DNA from: Treponema sp.
GTDB taxonomy: Bacteria > Spirochaetota > Spirochaetia > Treponematales > Treponemataceae
Length of the DNA: 64,000 nt
Assembly (NCBI GenBank): GCA_017484285.1
Contig: JAFUTH010000022.1
Coordinates: 1 to 64,000 of the forward strand
Direction of reading: 5' to 3'
The translations under genes and the position numbers were made by a program. The notes under the pieces were generated by a model, which saw nothing but the letters and a program-made list of their open reading frames with translations, was not told the origin of the DNA and made no database searches. This document shows positions 23,218 to 33,021 of the stretch, in pieces; positions within the stretch are counted from its first letter, which is position 1; each line of letters starts with the position of its first letter.

Positions 23218-25320
23218 ATGGACTCTATTCGAATTTCAGCGGAAAAGGCTCTCAGACCAGGAACAACGGTCACAGAAAAGGGCGTTTATTTTTCACTTTT
23301 CAGTCGCAATGCCAAAAAGGTGTACCTCGATTTGTACACTTCGGCTGACGATGCCGCTCCTTATAAAACAATAGAATTAGCTCCAGAAACAAACCGCATG
23401 GGCGATTTGTGGCAGGTTTTTGTTGAAGGGCTCAAACCGGGCGCGTTGTATCTCTATCGTGTTGACGGTCCATTCGCGCCGAGCAAAGGTCATCGGTTCG
23501 ATAAAAATCAGTCTCTGTTTGACCCGCGGGCAAAGGCGTTTACCGAAGGCTCGGTCTTTAAATACATGCTTCCGGGCAAAGACAAATACATGGAAAAATT
23601 TCCCAAGTGTGTCGTTATTGATGATGAGGACTACGACTGGGAAGACGATAAACAGCTTGCAATCCCGTTGCAAAAATCCATCATCTACGAAATGCACGTA
23701 AAGGGCTTTACCGCATCTCCTACATCGCAGGTTGAGCATCCGGGCACGTACCGCGGTTTGATTGAGAAAATTCCGTATCTCCAGTCGCTCGGTATTTCAG
23801 CCGTTGAACTTTTGCCCGTTATGGAATTCGACGAATACGAAAACACGAACGTCAATCCGCGAACGGGCGCGCGCATGAAGAATTACTGGGGCTACAGTAC
23901 GATCGGCTTTTTTGCGCCAAAATGCTCGTACTCAAGCGACAGAACGCCGGGCGGGTGCGTGCGTGAATTCAAAGACATGGTAAAGGCACTCCACAACGCG
24001 GGCATTGAAGTACTGCTCGACGTGGTGTTCAATCACACAGCCGAAGGAAACGAAAACGGAATTTCGCTCAATTTCCGCGGAATCGACAACAAGATTTTCT
24101 ATCACCTTGTGCACGACCACAAAGAATACTACATGAACTATTCGGGATGCGGAAACGCGGTAAATGCAAATCATCCTGTGGTGCAGGATTTTATCATCGA
24201 TTGTTTGCACTATTGGGTGCTTGAAATGCACGTTGACGGCTTCCGATTTGACTTGGCGAGCGAACTCACTCGTGACGAAAAGGGCTTCCCGTCTGACATT
24301 GCGCCGCTCACCAAACGAATTTCAGAAGACTCAATTCTCCGAAACACAAAAATCATCGCTGAGCCGTGGGATTGCGGCGGCGCATACCAAATCGGCAATT
24401 TCCCAGGTGGCAGATGGTGCGAATGGAACGACCATTACCGCGACGGAATCCGCCGATTTATCCGTGGCGACGAGCACACCTCAAACGAGGCGGCAACGAG
24501 AATCGCAGGCTCAAACGACTTGTATTCAATGAGCGGGCGCGGTCCGATTCACTCAATCAACTTTATCGACGCGCATGACGGCTTTACGCTCAATGATTTG
24601 GTCACGTACAACAAAAAGCACAATGACGATAACGGCGAAGAAAGCCGTGACGGCAACGACAACAACTTGAGCTACAACTACGGCTACGAAGGGCCGACCG
24701 TCAACCCAAAAATCGAAAAGCTTCGTCTCAAGCAAATAAAGAACTTTTTCACTACGCTCATGATTTCACAGGGCGTTCCGATGTTCGTGGCAGGAGACGA
24801 AGTGCGGCGCACTCAGGGCGGCAACAACAATCCGTACTGCCAGGACAACGAAATATCATGGTTCAACTGGGATGAAGTCACGAAGAACGCGAAAATGCTT
24901 GATTTCGTGCAGAATCTCATTACGTTCCGAAATCAGCACGCCGTTTTCCACCGCAGGAATTTTTTTGGCGGAGCGGCAACGAGCCAGTTCAACGAGCCAC
25001 CGGACATCAGTTGGTTCAATTATGACGGCACTGTTCCCGATTGGAAAAAGATGAATCGCTATCTTGCGTTCCGACTCGGGGGCAAGGCATCGGGGCTTCC
25101 AAGCGACGACAACGACTTTTTTGTCGCGATGAACATGGACATCCACGATATTACGATTACGATTCCAAAACCATCGAGCGGTCGCAAGTGGTATCGCACC
25201 ATAGACACGTCAATCGAAAACCGCACGAGTATTTTGCTTGGCGGTGACGAAGAAACTTTAAATTCCCAAGAGCATTATGTCGTTTTGGCAAACAGCATCT
25301 TGGTTTTAATAAGCAAATAA
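23218..25320 (+). CDS. glgX: Glycogen debranching enzyme / isoamylase (GlgX-type)
   Basis: A 700-residue GH13 enzyme with an N-terminal CBM48-type domain (GVYFSLFSRNAKKVYLDLYT) and the GH13 barrel: LLDVVFNHTAEG, nucleophile Asp in DGFRFDLASEL, acid/base Glu in IIAEPWDCGG, and NFIDAHDGFTLNDLV. By family it cleaves alpha-1,6 branches of glycogen left by phosphorylase. ATG 23218 (MDSIRI) is chosen because family similarity begins there; an in-frame ATG at 23191 adds nine residues, and neither start has a good ribosome site. glgP starts 12 bases after its stop, so the two form a glycogen-use operon. Confidence 0.93.
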   Translation: MDSIRISAEKALRPGTTVTEKGVYFSLFSRNAKKVYLDLYTSADDAAPYKTIELAPETNRMGDLWQVFVEGLKPGALYLYRVDGPFAPSKGHRFDKNQSLFDPRAKAFTEGSVFKYMLPGKDKYMEKFPKCVVIDDEDYDWEDDKQLAIPLQKSIIYEMHVKGFTASPTSQVEHPGTYRGLIEKIPYLQSLGISAVELLPVMEFDEYENTNVNPRTGARMKNYWGYSTIGFFAPKCSYSSDRTPGGCVREFKDMVKALHNAGIEVLLDVVFNHTAEGNENGISLNFRGIDNKIFYHLVHDHKEYYMNYSGCGNAVNANHPVVQDFIIDCLHYWVLEMHVDGFRFDLASELTRDEKGFPSDIAPLTKRISEDSILRNTKIIAEPWDCGGAYQIGNFPGGRWCEWNDHYRDGIRRFIRGDEHTSNEAATRIAGSNDLYSMSGRGPIHSINFIDAHDGFTLNDLVTYNKKHNDDNGEESRDGNDNNLSYNYGYEGPTVNPKIEKLRLKQIKNFFTTLMISQGVPMFVAGDEVRRTQGGNNNPYCQDNEISWFNWDEVTKNAKMLDFVQNLITFRNQHAVFHRRNFFGGAATSQFNEPPDISWFNYDGTVPDWKKMNRYLAFRLGGKASGLPSDDNDFFVAMNMDIHDITITIPKPSSGRKWYRTIDTSIENRTSILLGGDEETLNSQEHYVVLANSILVLISK

Positions 25321-25332
25321 AGGAGAACGCAC

Positions 25333-27795
25333 ATGAAATTTGATGCAGAGGAATTCAGAGAGAATCTTTCCGCTCGTCTTCGCCGACAGTACGGCAAGGA
25401 CATTTCTCAGGCAAACAGCCATGACTTGTTCGACGCAGTTTCTGCTTCAGTTCAAGAAGTAATTATGCCCGCTTGGATGGCAACTCGCAACGCATACGAG
25501 AAAAAGCCTACGAAGCAGTTGTATTATCTTTCGGCAGAATTCTTGATGGGTCGCGCTTTGAGCAACAACCTCATCAACCTCGGAATCAAAACCGAAGTCA
25601 AAAAAGTCCTCGAGGACATGAACATCAATATCAATCTTATCGAAGACGAAGAGCCGGACGCAGGTTTGGGAAACGGCGGTCTTGGTCGATTGGCGGCGTG
25701 TTTCTTGGATTCTTTGGCAACTTTGGACTACCCCGGACACGGCTACGGCATCCGCTATCAGTACGGCATGTTCGAGCAGCGAATCGAAAACGGCTATCAG
25801 GTGGAATATCCTGACAACTGGCTCAAGCACCGCGACCCGTGGGAAATCAAACGAAGCGATTTGGCTGTCACCGTTAAATTCGGCGGCGAAATCAAATACG
25901 GCAAAACGCCCGACGGTCAGGACCGATTCTACATCGAAAACGCAGAGGAAATCATCGCGACTCCGTATGATATGCCGGTCGTCGGCTATGACACAAACAC
26001 GGTGAACACACTCCGCTTGTGGCAGGCTTCTTCTCCAAACGGATTCGATTTGCAGCTTTTCAACGACATGCGCTATCACGAGGCAGTCGTTCGCCAGAAT
26101 GATGCCGAAAATGTTACGCGCGTTCTCTACCCGAACGACAACGGCCCGCAGGGAAAAGTGCTCCGCTTGAAGCAGCAATATTTCTTCTGTTCGGCTTCTT
26201 TGCAGGACTTGGTTCACCACTTCGTCGCAAACTACGGCACTGACTTCAGCAAATTCCCTGAACTTCATGTCATTCAGCTCAACGATACGCACCCGGTCGT
26301 CGCAATTCCTGAGCTTATGCGCATTCTCATGGACGAATACGGCATGGGTTGGAACGCTTCGTGGGAAATCGTTCAGAAAACATTCGCCTACACCAACCAC
26401 ACGATTTTGGCAGAGGCTCTCGAAAAATGGGACATCTCAATCTTCCAGGGCTTGCTCCCGCGAATCTACCAGATTGTCGAAGAAATCAACCGCCGCTTTA
26501 TGATTGAGCTTCGCGCAAAATTCCCAAGCGACTACCAGAAGCAGAACCACATGTCTATCATTCACGACGGCAAAGTCTACATGGCATGGCTCGCAATCCA
26601 CGCGGGATTCAGCGTAAACGGCGTAGCGGCATTGCACACTGAGCTTCTTAAAAATCAGGAACTCAAAGACTGGTACGCACTCTACCCAAAAAAATTCAAC
26701 AACAAGACGAACGGTATCACCCAGCGTCGCTGGCTTTTGAACGCAAACCCCGAGCTTGCCGAATTCATCACCAAACGAATCGGTCACGGCTGGGAAAAGG
26801 ATTTGACAAAACTCAAGGAACTCGAAAAATTTGCTGACGATGACGCATCTCTCGAAGAACTCATCGCCATCAAACGCCACAACAAGGAAGCACTCGTTGA
26901 ATTCCTCAAGCACAAGCAGAATGAATTCCTCGACCCTGATTCAATTTTCGATGTTCAGGTCAAACGACTCCACGAGTACAAACGACAGTTGCTCAATGTG
27001 CTCCACATCATGTACCTCTACAACCGAATCATCGAAGACCCAAGCTACAATCCGCCGAACCGCACATTCATCTTCGGCGCAAAATCGGCTTCGGGCTACC
27101 GCCGCGCAAAGGCAATCATCAAACTCATTAACACCGTTGCGGAGCGCGTGAACAACGACCGCCGCATTGGTGGCAAACTCCGCGTTGTATTCATCGAAAA
27201 CTACCGTGTTTCAGTTGCCGAAAAAATCTTCCCGGCAGCAGATGTCTCAGAGCAGATTTCTACCGCAGGAAAAGAGGCTTCGGGCACTTCAAACATGAAA
27301 TTCATGGTCAACGGTGCGCTCACAATGGGTACGCTCGACGGCGCAAACATTGAGATTTTTGAGGAAGCAGGCAAAGAAAACGGATTTGTTTTCGGTCACA
27401 CCACGCCCGAAATCCTCAAAATGGAAGAGGAGCACTCTTACAACCCGCAGCAGTATCTCGAACGAAACCCGCAGCTTGAAAAAGTCGTTGAGCAGCTCGT
27501 TGACGGCACTTACGACCCAAGCCGACAGGTTTTCAAAGAGATTCACGATTCGCTCGTCTACGGCGTTGAAGGTCAAAGGCCTGATGTGTACTATGTCCTC
27601 GCCGACTTCGACAAATATGTCAAAGCGCATGAAGAGCTTGCAAAAGCCTATGCCGACAAAAAAGGCTGGGCAAAGAAAGCTCTCATCAACATCGCGAATT
27701 CCGGCAAATTCTCGTCAGACCGCACAATCGAAGACTATGTGCGCGACATCTGGCACTTGAAGAAAGTCGTCGTTGAAGACAGCGAAGTGAAGTAA
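25333..27795 (+). CDS. glgP: Glycogen phosphorylase
   Basis: An 820-residue GT35 enzyme of full family length. Recognisable blocks include YYLSAEFLMGRALSNNLINL, DAGLGNGGLGRLAACFLDSL, and the pyridoxal-phosphate site SGTSNMKFMVNGALTMGTLD, whose Lys binds the cofactor. It releases glucose-1-phosphate from glycogen or maltodextrin ends with phosphate. AGGAG stands 8 bases before ATG. It follows glgX; a strong terminator lies 20 bases after the stop. Confidence 0.97.
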   Translation: MKFDAEEFRENLSARLRRQYGKDISQANSHDLFDAVSASVQEVIMPAWMATRNAYEKKPTKQLYYLSAEFLMGRALSNNLINLGIKTEVKKVLEDMNININLIEDEEPDAGLGNGGLGRLAACFLDSLATLDYPGHGYGIRYQYGMFEQRIENGYQVEYPDNWLKHRDPWEIKRSDLAVTVKFGGEIKYGKTPDGQDRFYIENAEEIIATPYDMPVVGYDTNTVNTLRLWQASSPNGFDLQLFNDMRYHEAVVRQNDAENVTRVLYPNDNGPQGKVLRLKQQYFFCSASLQDLVHHFVANYGTDFSKFPELHVIQLNDTHPVVAIPELMRILMDEYGMGWNASWEIVQKTFAYTNHTILAEALEKWDISIFQGLLPRIYQIVEEINRRFMIELRAKFPSDYQKQNHMSIIHDGKVYMAWLAIHAGFSVNGVAALHTELLKNQELKDWYALYPKKFNNKTNGITQRRWLLNANPELAEFITKRIGHGWEKDLTKLKELEKFADDDASLEELIAIKRHNKEALVEFLKHKQNEFLDPDSIFDVQVKRLHEYKRQLLNVLHIMYLYNRIIEDPSYNPPNRTFIFGAKSASGYRRAKAIIKLINTVAERVNNDRRIGGKLRVVFIENYRVSVAEKIFPAADVSEQISTAGKEASGTSNMKFMVNGALTMGTLDGANIEIFEEAGKENGFVFGHTTPEILKMEEEHSYNPQQYLERNPQLEKVVEQLVDGTYDPSRQVFKEIHDSLVYGVEGQRPDVYYVLADFDKYVKAHEELAKAYADKKGWAKKALINIANSGKFSSDRTIEDYVRDIWHLKKVVVEDSEVK

Positions 27796-27813
27796 TGCAA
27801 AGTGCATAATTTT

Positions 27814-27848
27814 CGCCGTGTAGGAGATTTTCCTGCACGGCGTTTTTT
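27814..27848 (+). terminator. Rho-independent terminator after glgP
   Basis: CGCCGTGTAGGA pairs with TCCTGCACGGCG (one mismatch), followed by six T. Confidence 0.9.
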
Positions 27849-27865
27849 AAAAAGGAGCGCTTTCT

Positions 27866-28423
27866 ATGAATCTTCCCGAAAAACGTTCTGACATTGAGGA
27901 TTTTTTCTTCGTTTTGCTGATGATTGGCGTGTTTGGCGCAATCGGCGGTTTTTTGTATGAGACCGTGTTTTATCGTCTTGCGTGGGGCTATTTTGTTAAG
28001 CGGGGAACAACGTTCGGGCCGTGGATTCCGATTTACGGTGTGGGCGCGATTTTTATGACGCTCTCCGTGTGGCGATTTCACAAAAACCCGCTCGCGATTT
28101 TTGTGGTCAGCTTTTTTGTGACGGGAATTCTTGAATTCGCGGTCGGGTATGTGCTCTTCCACGCGTTTGGTCTGCGCCTGTGGGATTACAACACCGAGCC
28201 GTGGAATTTCGGAAATCTCGGCGGCTATGTGTGCCTTCGTTCGGTGGGAATCTTCGGCATCTTCGGTTTTTTGCTCTTCTACGGCGTGATTCCCGCAATT
28301 CTGTGGATTAAATCAAAGCTTCCCAAACTCGCATTCCGTGTGATTTCATGCGGGCTTGCCTTGCTTTTTATCGCAGACATTATTTCCCACATGATTCTGC
28401 ACGGATTGAGCATGTCGGCATAA
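27866..28423 (+). CDS. CmpB-type putative ABC transporter permease, membrane protein
   Basis: A 185-residue protein with about five hydrophobic helices (FFFVLLMIGVFGAIGGFLYE, AIFVVSFFVTGILEFAVGYV, GIFGIFGFLLFYGVIPAILW). It carries the GWxxETVxxx-like GGFLYETVFYRL and the RGTTFGPWIPIYGVGA block of the family annotated as CmpB-like permeases (often without a partner ATPase). Role unknown. AAGGAG lies upstream, just beyond the glgP terminator. Confidence 0.85.
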   Translation: MNLPEKRSDIEDFFFVLLMIGVFGAIGGFLYETVFYRLAWGYFVKRGTTFGPWIPIYGVGAIFMTLSVWRFHKNPLAIFVVSFFVTGILEFAVGYVLFHAFGLRLWDYNTEPWNFGNLGGYVCLRSVGIFGIFGFLLFYGVIPAILWIKSKLPKLAFRVISCGLALLFIADIISHMILHGLSMSA

Positions 28424-28430
28424 AGCCAGC

Positions 28431-29984
28431 TTAGTTTTCGCGCACGGCTTTCATCGCTTTCTTGTTCCTGTACATTTCGTTATCGGCTCGCTTGAAGACA
28501 TTGCCATAAGTGGTGTCAATTTTTGGGTCGAAGATTGAGTAGCCGATTGCCGCAGAAGTTTTCTCCCAGTATTCGAGTTCTGAATTTTCCTGCCGTTCTT
28601 TGAGCTGCTTGTTGAATTCGGCAATCAGTTCTTTTATGTGCTCCAAATCGTGCCCCTTCAAGATTACCACGAATTCATCGCCGCCGATTCGGAATACGGG
28701 CGAATGCTCGAAAATGTGGCAGATGATTTTGCAGAGCGTGATGATTGAGATATTGCCTTTGTCGTGCCCGTAGGTGTCGTTGATTCGTTTGAGGAAATTA
28801 AGGTCAATCATGGCAACACCGAATTTTGTGAGTCCTTCTTCAATTTCCCATTCGATTTTCTGCACTTCTTTATCGTAGCCCAATTTGTTTCGGATTCCGG
28901 TGAGCGCGTCTTTATAGGCGAGCTCATTCAATTCAAGCGCCTGTTTTTTGGTATTCTGCAAGTCCATTGCGGTTCTTGAAAGGCTCTTCATGTATCGCTC
29001 AAGCTCGTAAATCATTTCGGCAAATTTGCCCATAATCGTGGAAATTTCGTCTGAGTTCGTGACTTCTTTTGCAAGCTGTTCCGCAATTTCGGTATTTTTT
29101 GTTTTTGAATACTCTTCGATGAAATCACGTGTGAGGGTGAGCTTTCGGATATAATTTGCGCGGATAATGGTGAGCAGAAGAAGCGTGAAAATAATAAGAA
29201 CGCCTCCAATCATGAGCATTTGCCGAATCGTTGCCCGCAAGATTTCGTGGTTCACTTTGGCGATTTCAACTTCAACACCGATGATGCCCAATTTTTCGCC
29301 ATTAACGAAAAGCGGCGTGTAATAGGCGTAGGTCTTTCCGTATTCATTATCGTATATGTCATATCCTTCGGGGCGTTTTTCGGTATCCCACGCTTCCCAC
29401 ATACGCGGATGATGCTCTTTGTCATCTTCTATATCAACGCATAAAAGCAAATTAGGGCTTCCTTCTTCTTCTGGGTCTCGAATCGCGTCCAAAAACCAAT
29501 ACACATGCTCAGGCTCACCCGTTGGAACGAGGTAATAGGTGTAAATGACATTGAACGATTTTGCCGCTTCTTCAAACATGTAGCGATAATATTCGTAATT
29601 GTACAGGGCATGGGCGGCTTTTACTTCATCGGAAAGCTCATCATACAGAATATCTTTGCCGATGACTTTGCCCGGAAATTGCGCTTCTTTGAGTGTTTCG
29701 TATCGTACGCGAGATTTTTCGATTTCTTCCTCGCCATAATCTACAGGAATTTTGAATTCTTTGTAGTGGGCGATAAAATAATGCTGCATGTTAAGGAAAT
29801 TGTCGGAATCAGAAACAACGAGCTTATCAAGATAATCCGCAATGTACTGTATGCTTTCTTCGCGTTGATTTTTGTACAGTTGCATTTGGTTAAGGTAGGA
29901 CAGAATTGAAGAAACTACGAGCGTGACAAGCGTGAATCCGACGAACATCAAAGTGAATTTGAATGTGAGTTTTCGGTTCTTCAT
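28431..29984 (-). CDS. Membrane diguanylate cyclase with extracytoplasmic sensor domain
   Basis: A 517-residue protein beginning MKNRKLTFKFTLMF, with AGAGGG upstream; an earlier ATG (30059) lacks these. A helix (~12-33) leads into a ~230-residue external region resembling a Cache/PAS-like sensor (YAYYTPLFVNGEKLGIIGVE). A second helix (MLMIGGVLIIFTLLLLTII) and a HAMP-like linker follow. The GGDEF domain has the active-site motif RIGGDEF at ~432-438 and the I-LNFLKRINDTYGHDKGN block. By family it makes cyclic di-GMP when its external sensor binds a ligand. It is convergent with the CmpB-like gene. Confidence 0.92.
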   Translation of the reverse strand: MKNRKLTFKFTLMFVGFTLVTLVVSSILSYLNQMQLYKNQREESIQYIADYLDKLVVSDSDNFLNMQHYFIAHYKEFKIPVDYGEEEIEKSRVRYETLKEAQFPGKVIGKDILYDELSDEVKAAHALYNYEYYRYMFEEAAKSFNVIYTYYLVPTGEPEHVYWFLDAIRDPEEEGSPNLLLCVDIEDDKEHHPRMWEAWDTEKRPEGYDIYDNEYGKTYAYYTPLFVNGEKLGIIGVEVEIAKVNHEILRATIRQMLMIGGVLIIFTLLLLTIIRANYIRKLTLTRDFIEEYSKTKNTEIAEQLAKEVTNSDEISTIMGKFAEMIYELERYMKSLSRTAMDLQNTKKQALELNELAYKDALTGIRNKLGYDKEVQKIEWEIEEGLTKFGVAMIDLNFLKRINDTYGHDKGNISIITLCKIICHIFEHSPVFRIGGDEFVVILKGHDLEHIKELIAEFNKQLKERQENSELEYWEKTSAAIGYSIFDPKIDTTYGNVFKRADNEMYRNKKAMKAVREN

Positions 29985-30054
29985 AAAATCCCTCTGAAAA
30001 ATAGCTATTTCATTATAACAGATGATTTTAAGAAATGCAAAAGGAAAATCATAA

Positions 30055-30086
30055 AACAAAAAAGCTGTCCGCAGTGTTCGGACAGC
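30055..30086 (-). terminator. Rho-independent terminator after znuA-zinT gene
   Basis: GCTGTCCG pairs with CGGACAGC, followed on the minus strand by a T-run. It closes the zinc operon. Confidence 0.85.
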
Positions 30087-30114
30087 CTCATGAATTTTTG
30101 AGTGCGCTTGTTTT

Positions 30115-31689
30115 TTACTTTAACGCTTCTTTGAGAACTTCAAGATTCTTCTCCATTGCGCCGAGGTAGGTCGCCCCTTTCTTGATTTGCTTGGCGGTCG
30201 TTGACTGCATTGAGTCGAACACGAGGACTTTCGCCTTTTTGTTCTTGCTGTTCGAGATGACCGTTTTTGCGATTTTGCCGTTGCCACTCTCAATCTGGCA
30301 GACCGTCTGCAAGCCCAACTCGTTCACTTTTTCAGAAAGGAACACGATTGTCTTAAAGCTCGCCTCGCTTTCCGCAGAGCAGCCCGTGAACGCCGCGAAA
30401 TATTTCAAGCCGTAGTCGTCAACGAGGTAGCGGAACGGGAATCGGTCGCCAAAAACGAGCGTGTTCTTGCTTCCCGCTTTCACCGCCGATGCATATTTTG
30501 CGTCGAGGTCGGAAAGTTTTTTGTTGTATGAACCAAGATTCTTCGCGTAGACTGAGGCATTTTTCGCGTCTTTTTCAGACAGAGCCTTGCAGATTTCGGT
30601 CGTGAGAATCTGCGCGTTTCGGAGCGAGAGCCACACATGCTCGTCAAGTTCTTTCTCTTCTTCATCGTCGTCGTGATGATGCTTGTCGTGTCCGGCAAGT
30701 TCTTCGCACACTTCGCTCGGCGAAAGTTTTGCGGGGTAGTACGTCGGGAAAAGATTTTCCGGGTCCACAATCGCATCGTAACTTTCGTTGCTCATGCGGA
30801 AATGGAAATGCTCTGCTTCCGTCGGCTCGATGATGTGGTCATTGAATTCAATGTAAATCGGCGCGCCGGATTTTTTGTCAACTGCCTCAAAACGGTACAT
30901 AGCGGCTTTTGTTCCAGTAGACCAGTTCTGAATAAAATAGCCGTTTGACTTGTATTTTGAACTTACTTTTTTTCCGTTGTCATACTGGAATGTAATGGTG
31001 TCGCCTTTGATAGAAATGTAGGCAATGTCGGTCTTATATCCCTTTTTATAATACTCTTTGTATTCTTTTGCCGTCATTTTTCCGGACTTTGCCTTTTCTT
31101 CAAATGCTTTGTCCAAAGAACCGTTGAGCGTAAGCGGATATGCTGACTGCCATTCGCCTTCCCAATCTGAAAGACTTCGGCTTTTTACCTCGCGGTCGTC
31201 AAAAGTTGAAACTTCTTTTGCATGATGATGGTGTCCGTGCTCATCGTGGTCGTCATCATCGTGACCGTGCTCGTGGTGGTGCTCATGCTCCATTCCTTCG
31301 ACCGTTTCTTCGGCTTTCACTTTGTCGCCCAAAACTTCAAGCAGATTGATGACTTTCTGATTCTGCGTTTTGACATTCTTCAAGACTTCATCGACCCATT
31401 CATCGCTTTCGCCGCCGACATAAATGAAAATGTCCGCTTCCTGAATTTTTGCGATGTCCTTCACGCTCGGCTGATAACTGTGCAAGTCAACGCCGTTGTT
31501 CAAAAGGAGCGTAAGCTCCACATCATCCGCCTTTTCGCCGATAATCTGCTTCGCCCAGTCATATTCCGGGAAAATCGTCGTAACGACTTTGAGCTTGTTC
31601 GTGTTCGCCGCCTTTTTCGCCGCAAATGCCGAACCCATTCCAAGCGCAAGCAACGCGCCTGCAAGTGCAATAATTTTTGTCAATTTCAT
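30115..31689 (-). CDS. znuA: Zinc-binding ZnuA/AdcA-like protein with a ZinT domain nested in its His loop
   Basis: A 524-residue exported protein. Residues 1-24 are a signal peptide (cleavage near AFA-AK). The ZnuA fold starts with LKVVTTIFPEYDWAKQIIG, with ligand His70 in DLHSYQP. The loop that is normally His-rich runs 134-157 and is followed, at ~170-332, by a whole ZinT domain (SLSDWEGEWQSAYPLTLNGS, YISIKGDTITFQYDNGK, zinc site EAEHFHFRMSNES). A second His run (334-340) leads back to ZnuA at DEHVWLSLRNAQ (His351) and VFGDRFPFRYLVDDYG (Asp415 in place of the third His). By family it captures Zn2+ for an ABC importer; znuB and znuC are not in the window. In streptococcal AdcA the ZinT part is C-terminal, so this arrangement is unusual. 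Confidence 0.93.
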   Translation of the reverse strand: MKLTKIIALAGALLALGMGSAFAAKKAANTNKLKVVTTIFPEYDWAKQIIGEKADDVELTLLLNNGVDLHSYQPSVKDIAKIQEADIFIYVGGESDEWVDEVLKNVKTQNQKVINLLEVLGDKVKAEETVEGMEHEHHHEHGHDDDDHDEHGHHHHAKEVSTFDDREVKSRSLSDWEGEWQSAYPLTLNGSLDKAFEEKAKSGKMTAKEYKEYYKKGYKTDIAYISIKGDTITFQYDNGKKVSSKYKSNGYFIQNWSTGTKAAMYRFEAVDKKSGAPIYIEFNDHIIEPTEAEHFHFRMSNESYDAIVDPENLFPTYYPAKLSPSEVCEELAGHDKHHHDDDEEEKELDEHVWLSLRNAQILTTEICKALSEKDAKNASVYAKNLGSYNKKLSDLDAKYASAVKAGSKNTLVFGDRFPFRYLVDDYGLKYFAAFTGCSAESEASFKTIVFLSEKVNELGLQTVCQIESGNGKIAKTVISNSKNKKAKVLVFDSMQSTTAKQIKKGATYLGAMEKNLEVLKEALK

Positions 31690-31707
31690 ATTTTTTTCTC
31701 CTATAAT

Positions 31708-32865
31708 TTACGCAATTGCCTTTTCATCGAGGCACTTTTCGAGCGCGGATTTGATTTCCGCTTGGTCGTAGCCTTTTCCGATGAAGACGATTTGATTTTC
31801 CCTGTCGCCGAATTCCTCGTCCCAGTTTTCCTTCATGTCAGGATTGTTCGCGAGGATTTCGTTTTTCTGCTCGTCCACGAGCGCGTCAACCCAGTACGAC
31901 ACTTCCATGACCGAAGAATTGCGCCCCGCCTGCTCGAACAACTGCACATCTTGGTCTGCATCGCTGAACCAAATGTAGCCTTTCGCGCGAATGAGTGAAT
32001 TGGGATAGTGATTGTTCACGAAGTCGGTGAATCGCTCGCGGTTGAACGGGCGTTTTTCCTCGTAGACAAACGAAGTGATTCCGTACTCGTCGGTGCAGCC
32101 TTTCGTTCCGTTCAGCGAATTGATTGCCTTCTGAATCGCCGAAGACGAGTCAATCTGCTCGAAGTCGAAAGGCTCGCTCGTCATGATTTTTTCGAGCGCG
32201 ATTGAACCGTTCACGCTGTGGAAAATCGGCGCTTTCGGCTGGAACTGGCGCACGATGTCCTCGACTTCCGAAAGCTGCGTTTCGCTGAGCAAATCACACT
32301 TGTTCAAGACGATGAAATTGCAGAATTCAATCTGGTCAACGATGAGCGTTGAAATTTCCTCTTCGCTCAGATTGTTCTCGTCAACCTTGTCGTCGTCCTC
32401 TTTGCGCCGCTTGAGTTCGCTCAAGAATTCGCGGTAAATTCGGTCGGCATCGACCACCGTGACCACCGAAGTGAGCTGCACATTCGTGTCGGGATTTTCG
32501 TCCTCGTACGCCAAAAAACTCGCCGAAACCGCGCCCGGGTCGGAAATCCCCGAAGCCTCCACGAAAACCACCTCAACCGAGTCGATTTCGGAGATTTTTT
32601 CGAGTTGCTGAATGAATTCGTCGCGGAGCGTACAGCAAATGCAGCCGTTCTGGAGTTCATACATCGCCCCGTATGGGGCACATTCCGCCACATTCGCGCC
32701 CTCTTTCTTCAAAATTTCCGCGTCCACATTGATTGAGCCCATGTCGTTCACGATGAGCGCAACGCGGCGCGTTTCCTGTTTCAAAAGATTGTTCAAAAGC
32801 GTCGTCTTTCCCGAGCCAAGATAGCCCGTAATCAGCACGACCGGCTTTTTCTGAGATTTTTTCAT
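31708..32865 (-). CDS. COG0523 (CobW-like) metal-chaperone GTPase
   Basis: A 385-residue G3E GTPase. P-loop GYLGSGKTT, the metal-binding GCICC motif in NGCICCTLRDEF, switch GxxEASGISDP (VFVEASGISDPGAVSASF) and NKCD (VLNKCDLLSE) are all present, followed by the CobW C-terminal domain (TSFVYEEKRPFNRERF, AKGYIWFS). Family members deliver zinc or other metals to enzymes under metal scarcity. ATG 32865 (MKKSQKK) has AAGGAAA upstream and is preferred over 32904. Its stop lies 18 bases from the znuA start, so the two are cotranscribed. Confidence 0.9.
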   Translation of the reverse strand: MKKSQKKPVVLITGYLGSGKTTLLNNLLKQETRRVALIVNDMGSINVDAEILKKEGANVAECAPYGAMYELQNGCICCTLRDEFIQQLEKISEIDSVEVVFVEASGISDPGAVSASFLAYEDENPDTNVQLTSVVTVVDADRIYREFLSELKRRKEDDDKVDENNLSEEEISTLIVDQIEFCNFIVLNKCDLLSETQLSEVEDIVRQFQPKAPIFHSVNGSIALEKIMTSEPFDFEQIDSSSAIQKAINSLNGTKGCTDEYGITSFVYEEKRPFNRERFTDFVNNHYPNSLIRAKGYIWFSDADQDVQLFEQAGRNSSVMEVSYWVDALVDEQKNEILANNPDMKENWDEEFGDRENQIVFIGKGYDQAEIKSALEKCLDEKAIA

Positions 32866-33021
32866 AAGTATTTCCTTTTTATTTTTAGCGCAATCAACTG
32901 GCAACCGCTGTTTCGCACTTCGCTCACGCTCATTCTTCCGCTCCCTTTCGGTCGCTCCAGAACACGCTTCGCGTGGTGCTCCATAGCGGGCGCAGCATTT
33001 TCTGATAAAATCGGGAAATAC
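32866..33021. other. Repeat-like spacer in zinc operon
   Basis: It contains GCACTTCGCTCACGCTCATT, CTTTCGGTCGCTCC and CACGCTTCGCGTGGTG, typical of the dispersed GC-rich intergenic repeats of this genome. No gene is seen. Confidence 0.5.

Noticed and set aside
25447..26400. Minus-strand open frame of 317 codons within glgP
   Set aside because: Antisense shadow of a conserved enzyme gene; its product matches no family and its length follows from codon bias.
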